The translations under genes were made by a program, and so were the position numbers. 64,000 nt of DNA, from the NCBI GenBank assembly GCA_965216535.1, contig OZ244175.1, positions 7,440,001 to 7,504,000 of the forward strand, given 5' to 3'. Shown piece by piece: positions 59,406 to 64,000 of the stretch. The DNA is from Hoeflea_A sp965216535 (lineage in GTDB: Bacteria; Pseudomonadota; Alphaproteobacteria; Rhizobiales; Rhizobiaceae). Position 1 is the stretch's first letter. Each line of letters begins with the position of its first letter. The notes beneath the pieces are model-generated. The model worked only from the letters and a program-made list of their open reading frames with translations, did no database searches and was not told the DNA's origin.

Positions 59406-60919
59406 ACCGCTATGTCGGCGTCCTGCCGGTCGCCCGACGTCTCGGGCCGGACCATATCGTCGGCTTCGCGGGGCCGCACCAGCACCATGCCGGTCAACAT
59501 GCAGGCCAGAGCCAGCCAGATCCATCGACTGGCTGTTTCATCCAGCAGGACCAGGCTCCACAACACGCCCATGATCGTCGTGACGTAGCCGTATTGACTG
59601 GCAAAGATCGTACCGGTTTTGCGGATTGTTATGGCGAACAACCAGGTTGCAATGCCTGATATCACTCCAATCGCAGCAATCAGTGTGATCCGAGTCTGAT
59701 CAAGATCGCTTGGCATGATGGTCGCATCCAAGAGGAACGCGCCGGCCCAGGCCCAGACCGCCGAACCCAGCATCGCGAAGAAAACGATCTCGAAGGCGCT
59801 GGATTTCGGGTTGGGAAGGGCAGCAAAGATAATTCCTTCGAGCGCGAAACTGAGAGGTGCCAACATCGCCACGAAAATCCAGAAAACAGCAAAACTTGTC
59901 GCACCGCCGGATGATGGGATCACCGCAATGCCAACCGCCGTCAGACCCAGCGTGAGGCCCATAAGGCGCCTTACTCGAGGGCGCTCCAATCCAAGCAGGG
60001 TCGTTATGAGAAACACGATCAGCGATTGCATGGCCAATGTGATCGACATAACCACGGCCGGAATATGCTCGGAGGCGTAGAACAGGGCGATCTGCGGAAA
60101 GGCCCCCGAGAATGGGCCGACGATCAGCGCAAACCTGATCTTCGTCCACGAAAATTGGGGGAGCTGCCCCGAAAACAGCATCCCGATCAGACCGACGGCC
60201 ATTGTCACAACAGCCACCCAGGCGGTCATTCCCACCGGGTTGTTGGTATCGGCAACCACCAGGATTTTTGCAAGCGCGGGGTATAGCCCCGTCATAACGC
60301 CGATGACAATCAGCAAAAAGCCGCCGCGAAGCAGGTCGATCTGGCGGCGAAAGGCAACCTCGCGACGGTAAACGTCGCTGGCCATCTCGCCGAATACGCG
60401 GGCAAGCTCACCAAGCGAGTCCTTGCGCTGCAGAACGGGTCCTAGCGACAAACGTTCCGGATTGAAGCCGGATTCGCGAACCACGCGCGCGGCGTCCGTC
60501 ATGCGCGCCACGTCGCGCAGGTAGGCCAGTTCGAGATCCCGCAGCCGCTTCTTTTCCAGACTGGACTCGACCCGCGCCTTCAGAAGTTTGGGATCGACAT
60601 CCTTGGGCAGAAAGTCGACCGCGCCGAGATCGATGGCCTTGACCACACCACCCATGTCATCGACCGACGAAATGACCAACACCGGGATCTCTGAGTTCTT
60701 CTCGGACTTTTGCATTTCGCGCAGAACTTCGTAGCCGTCCATATCCGGCATGATGATATCGAGGAGAACCAGATGAATCTCCTCCTCATCCAGCATCCGC
60801 ATTGCGCTCACGCCACCGTCAGCCTCCAGCACGTTGTGCCCCAGGTGGCGAACGGCGGCCGCCAGCTTGAGACGGCTTGTCGGACTGTCATCGACGACTA
60901 GGACATTATTGTCTGGAAT
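59402..60919 (-). CDS. Response-regulator receiver fused to EamA/DMT-family transporter
   Basis: Fusion of 505 residues if started at the ATT 60919. Residues 1-120 are a receiver: Asp10-Asp11 (VLVVDDSPTS), phospho-Asp54 (VLLDIIMPDMDG) and the Lys in FLPKDVDP. Residues ~120-205 are a helical linker with a HAMP-like segment (DSLGELARVFGEMASDVYRR). Residues ~205-490 contain ten hydrophobic helices in the 5+5 arrangement of EamA/DMT exporters. The first ordinary start, GTG 60832, would remove the acidic pair and strand 1. Between it and the TAA at 60961-60959 there is no ATG, GTG or TTG in frame. ATT 60919 follows GGGGGAAG at six bases and gives an N-terminus exactly as long as that of the neighbouring regulator. 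Phosphorylation could gate transport. Confidence 0.82.
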   Translation of the reverse strand: MPDNNVLVVDDSPTSRLKLAAAVRHLGHNVLEADGGVSAMRMLDEEEIHLVLLDIIMPDMDGYEVLREMQKSEKNSEIPVLVISSVDDMGGVVKAIDLGAVDFLPKDVDPKLLKARVESSLEKKRLRDLELAYLRDVARMTDAARVVRESGFNPERLSLGPVLQRKDSLGELARVFGEMASDVYRREVAFRRQIDLLRGGFLLIVIGVMTGLYPALAKILVVADTNNPVGMTAWVAVVTMAVGLIGMLFSGQLPQFSWTKIRFALIVGPFSGAFPQIALFYASEHIPAVVMSITLAMQSLIVFLITTLLGLERPRVRRLMGLTLGLTAVGIAVIPSSGGATSFAVFWIFVAMLAPLSFALEGIIFAALPNPKSSAFEIVFFAMLGSAVWAWAGAFLLDATIMPSDLDQTRITLIAAIGVISGIATWLFAITIRKTGTIFASQYGYVTTIMGVLWSLVLLDETASRWIWLALACMLTGMVLVRPREADDMVRPETSGDRQDADIAV

Positions 60920-61164
60920 TGACGTCTTCCCCCGGAACCACGTGTTTTTCCAGTAAACTTAATGCCGCCGGGGAACGAGTGTAAAGATTTCCGTTGCGGT
61001 GAGATGGCACAAACATTCAATCCAGCAGTTCGCCGCCAGTCGCAGCCATATCCGCACTGAGCGGAAGGCGCTCTGTTCGGAGGTTACCAGGTTGAACGGC
61101 TTGATATGAACACCAGGCCGACTTCAGCGATGCAACGCGGTTTGCAACCAGCGACCGCTTCGCC

Positions 61165-63177
61165 TTACCGCGTTCGCCACGCCTGCGTTCGCCGAAGGAT
61201 CCCCTTCGACGCGATCAGGTGCAGGATGCGAGCGGCGGCGTTGGTGTAGAAGATCATCATGCCCATGGCGGCGGCCGGGGCGATGTCGCCTGCGTCGTCC
61301 ATGTTCAAAACCGCGACCGAGGCGAGTGTCGTCTTGGGCGAGTAGAGGAACACCACCGCCGAAACAGTCGTCATGGCGTTGATGAAGAGATAGATCGAGA
61401 TGTCGAGGATCGCCGGCAGGCAGACGGGTACAGTGACGCGGGCGAACAGTTTCATCGTCGGCTGCTTGAGCGAGGCGGAGACCGATTCGAATTCCCGGTC
61501 CATCTGCTTCAGTGCGGTCACCGCCGTCAGGTGCGAGACCGTGTAGAAGTGGGTCACCGTGCAGATGACCAGGATCGTCATCGTGCCGTAAATGACGTTG
61601 AGCGGGTTCGCCGGATCATTGAAGAAGAAGATATAGGACAGGCCCAGCACCATGCCGGGAATGGCCATGGGTAGCATGGCGAACATCTGGAAGATCGAAC
61701 GCCCCGTCGTGAAGCCGTTGGACTTTTCCACCAGGTAGGCGCCGAAGAACACCACGCTGGTTCCGACAACCGCCGTCAACAGGCCCAGCTTGATCGAATT
61801 GAAGTAGGACGACCAGCCGCCGCCGTCCATGCGGTCGAAATCGAAGTTGCGCAGGCTGAAGCTGAGATCGTAGGGCCAGAACTTGATCAGGGCGGCAAAC
61901 TGACAGACCGCCAGCATGCCAATGATGAAGAAGGCGACAACGCTGCAATAGACCAGGAAGATACGGTCGGTTTTCGGGTCCGGAGTTGGCTGGAAGGGCA
62001 CGGACCGGGCCGACAGCAGCGCCACCTGCTTGCTCTGCACCAGCCGGTCGACGGCGAAGGCGACGATGGCCGGCACCACCAGCACCACCGACACCACGGC
62101 ACCCATCTCGAAATTCTGCTGGCCGATGACCTGCTTGTAGATGTCGACCGCCAGAACGTTGAACTGGCCGCCGATGACCTTGGGCAGGCCGAAATCGGTG
62201 ATCACCAGGTTGAACACCACGAAGGCGGCCGAGATCAGGCCGTAGCGGGCGCCGGGAATGGTCACCGTCCAGAAGGTGCGCCAGGAGCTGGCACGCAGCG
62301 ACACGGCGGCCTCGTAGAGCCGGGCATCCGATATGGCCAGCGCCGTCGAGATGATGATGAAGGCGTGCGGCAGGGTAAAGAAGACCGAGCCGATGATGAT
62401 GCCTATCGGCCCGTAGATGCTGGCGCCGAACAGCACCTCCTTGATCATGCCCTGGTTGCCGAACAGATAGACCAGCGCGATGCCGGGAAGAAGCGACGGC
62501 ACCAGGATCGGCGCCATGGCAACCAGCCGAAAAAACCCCTTGAACCGCATGCAGCTGCGGTTCAGCGCATAGGCAAACCAGAAGGCCAGCGTCACCGTGA
62601 TCACCGTGCTGACCACGGCAATCCAAAGCGAGTTGCGGATGGAGTTGGAAAGCGCCGGGGTGGAGAAGAACTTGACGAAGTTGCCGACGCCGGTGGTCTG
62701 CACGGGACGCAGTTGCACCCGCCGGAAGGTGTTGCTGTCGAGCTCGACCCACTCGGTTCCGGTGTGCAGCTTCGAGCCGACCAGGAACCGCCCGGTGTCC
62801 ACCGTGCTTCGGATCTTGTAGAGAACCGGGCTGCGGAAACTGAAATCAGGGAAGAACTGGGTGACACCCAGCCGGCCGTCCGACCCGGTCACCAGGTCTT
62901 CATCCGACAGCAGGCCCATTTCGCTGTTCAGCGTCGCGAACGAAACTGCATTGCCGCTGAAAGCCCCCGCCTCGTCGCTGACCTGAACCTCGAACTGGCC
63001 AAGGTCGAATTGTGACGTCGACAGGCTCTTCGACAGCATGGCGTAGAGTGGCAGCGCCAGGGTGACGATCAGATAGAGCGCGATGACGACCATGCCGCCG
63101 CGCATGATGATGTCGTCGCGGCTGAGCTTGCTTCGGACTGTCGGACCGGCCGGCAGGGCGTTGGCGGTATCGCTCAT
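61165..63177 (-). CDS. Fused two-domain ABC permease (phosphonate/iron-type)
   Basis: Protein of 670 residues with two complete binding-protein-dependent permease domains (~175-390 and ~420-665), each with an EAA-type docking loop: YEAAVSLRASSWRTFWTVTIP in the first and EFESVSASLKQPTMKLFARV in the second. Between the first helix and the second is a ~110-residue hydrophilic segment (~55-165) that would lie in the periplasm and is longer than usual. Such fused permeases serve FbpB-type iron or 2-aminoethylphosphonate importers; proximity to phnWAY makes the latter plausible but unproven. The 245 bases upstream of the fusion transporter gene and this gene's end show no other feature. Confidence 0.85.
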   Translation of the reverse strand: MSDTANALPAGPTVRSKLSRDDIIMRGGMVVIALYLIVTLALPLYAMLSKSLSTSQFDLGQFEVQVSDEAGAFSGNAVSFATLNSEMGLLSDEDLVTGSDGRLGVTQFFPDFSFRSPVLYKIRSTVDTGRFLVGSKLHTGTEWVELDSNTFRRVQLRPVQTTGVGNFVKFFSTPALSNSIRNSLWIAVVSTVITVTLAFWFAYALNRSCMRFKGFFRLVAMAPILVPSLLPGIALVYLFGNQGMIKEVLFGASIYGPIGIIIGSVFFTLPHAFIIISTALAISDARLYEAAVSLRASSWRTFWTVTIPGARYGLISAAFVVFNLVITDFGLPKVIGGQFNVLAVDIYKQVIGQQNFEMGAVVSVVLVVPAIVAFAVDRLVQSKQVALLSARSVPFQPTPDPKTDRIFLVYCSVVAFFIIGMLAVCQFAALIKFWPYDLSFSLRNFDFDRMDGGGWSSYFNSIKLGLLTAVVGTSVVFFGAYLVEKSNGFTTGRSIFQMFAMLPMAIPGMVLGLSYIFFFNDPANPLNVIYGTMTILVICTVTHFYTVSHLTAVTALKQMDREFESVSASLKQPTMKLFARVTVPVCLPAILDISIYLFINAMTTVSAVVFLYSPKTTLASVAVLNMDDAGDIAPAAAMGMMIFYTNAAARILHLIASKGILRRTQAWRTR

Positions 63178-64000
63178 TGCTCTGGCGGCCCGAACGCCCG
63201 CAGGCGTCCCTTCGGCAATTCGATCGTCATGGTGTCGCTGGCATTCAGATCCAGGCGGCGCGCCGCATTGACCGAGAAATCGGCAATCAGTTCATTGTCG
63301 CCGAAGCGGTCGTTCTTGAGGCGACAACGCCAATAGGAGCCAAGGAACTCCATTTCGTCGATCAGCACCTCGAATGTGTTTTCCGGTGTCTCGATCACAT
63401 CCGGCGCACCGGGCGAGCGGGCGCCGTTGCCGTGTGGAATGACATCGTCGGGCCGGATGGCCGCGATGATCTCGCTGCCGCTGGCGAAGTCATGGGAGCA
63501 GCATTTCATTTCGGCGCTGCCGATGCGGACGGATTCCGCCCCACCCGCCTGGGCCGGTAGCTGGTTCATCTCGCCGATGAAGTCGGCGACGAACAGCGTT
63601 GCCGGATTGCGATAGATCTCGGTCGGTGTCCCGACCTGTTCGATGACGCCGTGATTCATGACGACGATCCGGTCGGCCATCGACAGGGCTTCTTCCTGGT
63701 CGTGCGTCACCATGACGGTGGTGACGCCGAGCTTTCGTTGCAATTCCTTGATTTCGTGGCGCAGGTGTACACGCACCTTGGCGTCGAGCGCCGACAGCGG
63801 CTCGTCAAGCAGCAGCAGACCGGGGTTGGTCGCGATGGCGCGGGCAAGAGCGATGCGCTGTTGCTGGCCGCCGGACAGCTGAGCCGGATATTTCCGGCCC
63901 TGGTCGGGCAAGCCCACCAGCTCCAGCAGTTCGGTTACTCGGGCGGTGATATCGGATTTGCTGCGCCCGGCATTTTCAAGCCCGAAGGCGATGTTCTTCT
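63174..64000 (-). CDS. ABC transporter ATPase (N-terminus outside window)
   Basis: ATP-binding subunit, 5'-truncated by the window edge: the frame continues through KNIAFGLENAGR to base 64000. Visible are the signature LSGGQQQRIALARAI, Walker B LLLLDEPLSALDAKVR, the switch VTHDQEEA and a C-terminal TOBE-like domain with the INPDDVIP-like RPDDVIPHG. Overlaps the fused permease gene by 4 bases. The start at 63917 given by the first GTG is internal. With its partner it resembles the PhnT/FbpC type. Confidence 0.9.
   Translation of the reverse strand, partial: KNIAFGLENAGRSKSDITARVTELLELVGLPDQGRKYPAQLSGGQQQRIALARAIATNPGLLLLDEPLSALDAKVRVHLRHEIKELQRKLGVTTVMVTHDQEEALSMADRIVVMNHGVIEQVGTPTEIYRNPATLFVADFIGEMNQLPAQAGGAESVRIGSAEMKCCSHDFASGSEIIAAIRPDDVIPHGNGARSPGAPDVIETPENTFEVLIDEMEFLGSYWRCRLKNDRFGDNELIADFSVNAARRLDLNASDTMTIELPKGRLRAFGPPEQ

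Noticed and set aside
59402..60832. GTG 60832 as start of the receiver-transporter gene
   Set aside because: This start deletes strand 1 and the acidic pair of the receiver although they are encoded just upstream in frame, so it cannot represent the functional protein.
1..64000. tRNA, rRNA, CRISPR, prophage or plasmid functions
   Set aside because: No cloverleaf-like genes, no spaced short direct repeats, and no integrase, transposase, replication or capsid genes were recognised on either strand.

Overview
The window reads as chromosomal DNA of a high-GC, metabolically versatile alphaproteobacterium, most likely from the Hyphomicrobiales/Rhodobacterales side (Roseibium/Labrenzia-like or a relative). 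This is inferred from codon style, from the density of ABC importers, LysR/IclR/TetR/LuxR regulators and short-chain dehydrogenases, and from the PhnWAY phosphonate route. I see no rRNA, tRNA, phage or CRISPR. Nearly all of it is coding, organised as compact catabolic cassettes with 4-base ATGA overlaps.

Layout. 1-4451: branched-chain-amino-acid-type (LIV) ABC importer (SBP-H-M-G-F) in which a 262-bp non-coding element with 33-bp inverted repeats and TA target duplication sits exactly in the livG stop codon. 4457-14268 (minus): sugar/sugar-acid cassette with a carbohydrate ABC importer, enolase-superfamily dehydratase, DapA-family lyase, epimerase-like dehydrogenase, an IclR-SMP-30 lactonase fusion and an SDR. 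14516-18092: TetR gene coupled to an alpha/beta-hydrolase-glycosyltransferase fusion, then a second hydrolase. 18075-23108 (minus): CitE-like lyase, class III CoA-transferase and a TctCBA tricarboxylate importer, with a divergent LysR. 24196-27004: two SDRs and a LysR. 27039-32193 (minus): iron alcohol dehydrogenase, amidase, a small Cys-containing protein and two COG0523 (CobW) GTPases behind a Zur-like box. 32464-39099: LuxR regulator, then a second LIV importer (order SBP-G-F-H-M) ending in an HDAC/acetylpolyamine-amidohydrolase gene. 39525-42873: SnoaL-LuxR fusion, alpha/beta hydrolase, adenylyl cyclase-alpha/beta-hydrolase fusion. 43130-47321: AraC regulator, aldehyde dehydrogenase and a Tat-exported GMC oxidoreductase. 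47438-53993: 2-aminoethylphosphonate catabolism (PbfA, PhnY, PhnA, PhnW, LysR). 54246-60919: signalling locus with a stand-alone periplasmic binding protein, a large hybrid kinase, a single-domain response regulator and, convergent to them, a receiver domain fused to a ten-helix EamA/DMT transporter. 61165-64000 (minus): fused two-domain ABC permease and an ATPase running off the end, probably a phosphonate or iron-type importer.

The recurrent theme is uptake plus first degradation steps, each unit with its own regulator, and an unusual number of gene fusions. The most novel-looking item is the binding protein/TorS-like kinase/response regulator locus facing a receiver-transporter fusion. That fusion has no ATG, GTG or TTG able to start its complete receiver domain. 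An ATT codon preceded by a G-rich Shine-Dalgarno-like sequence gives an N-terminus exactly collinear with the neighbouring response regulator. Also notable: both LivG ATPases have lost the glycine of the ABC signature motif.
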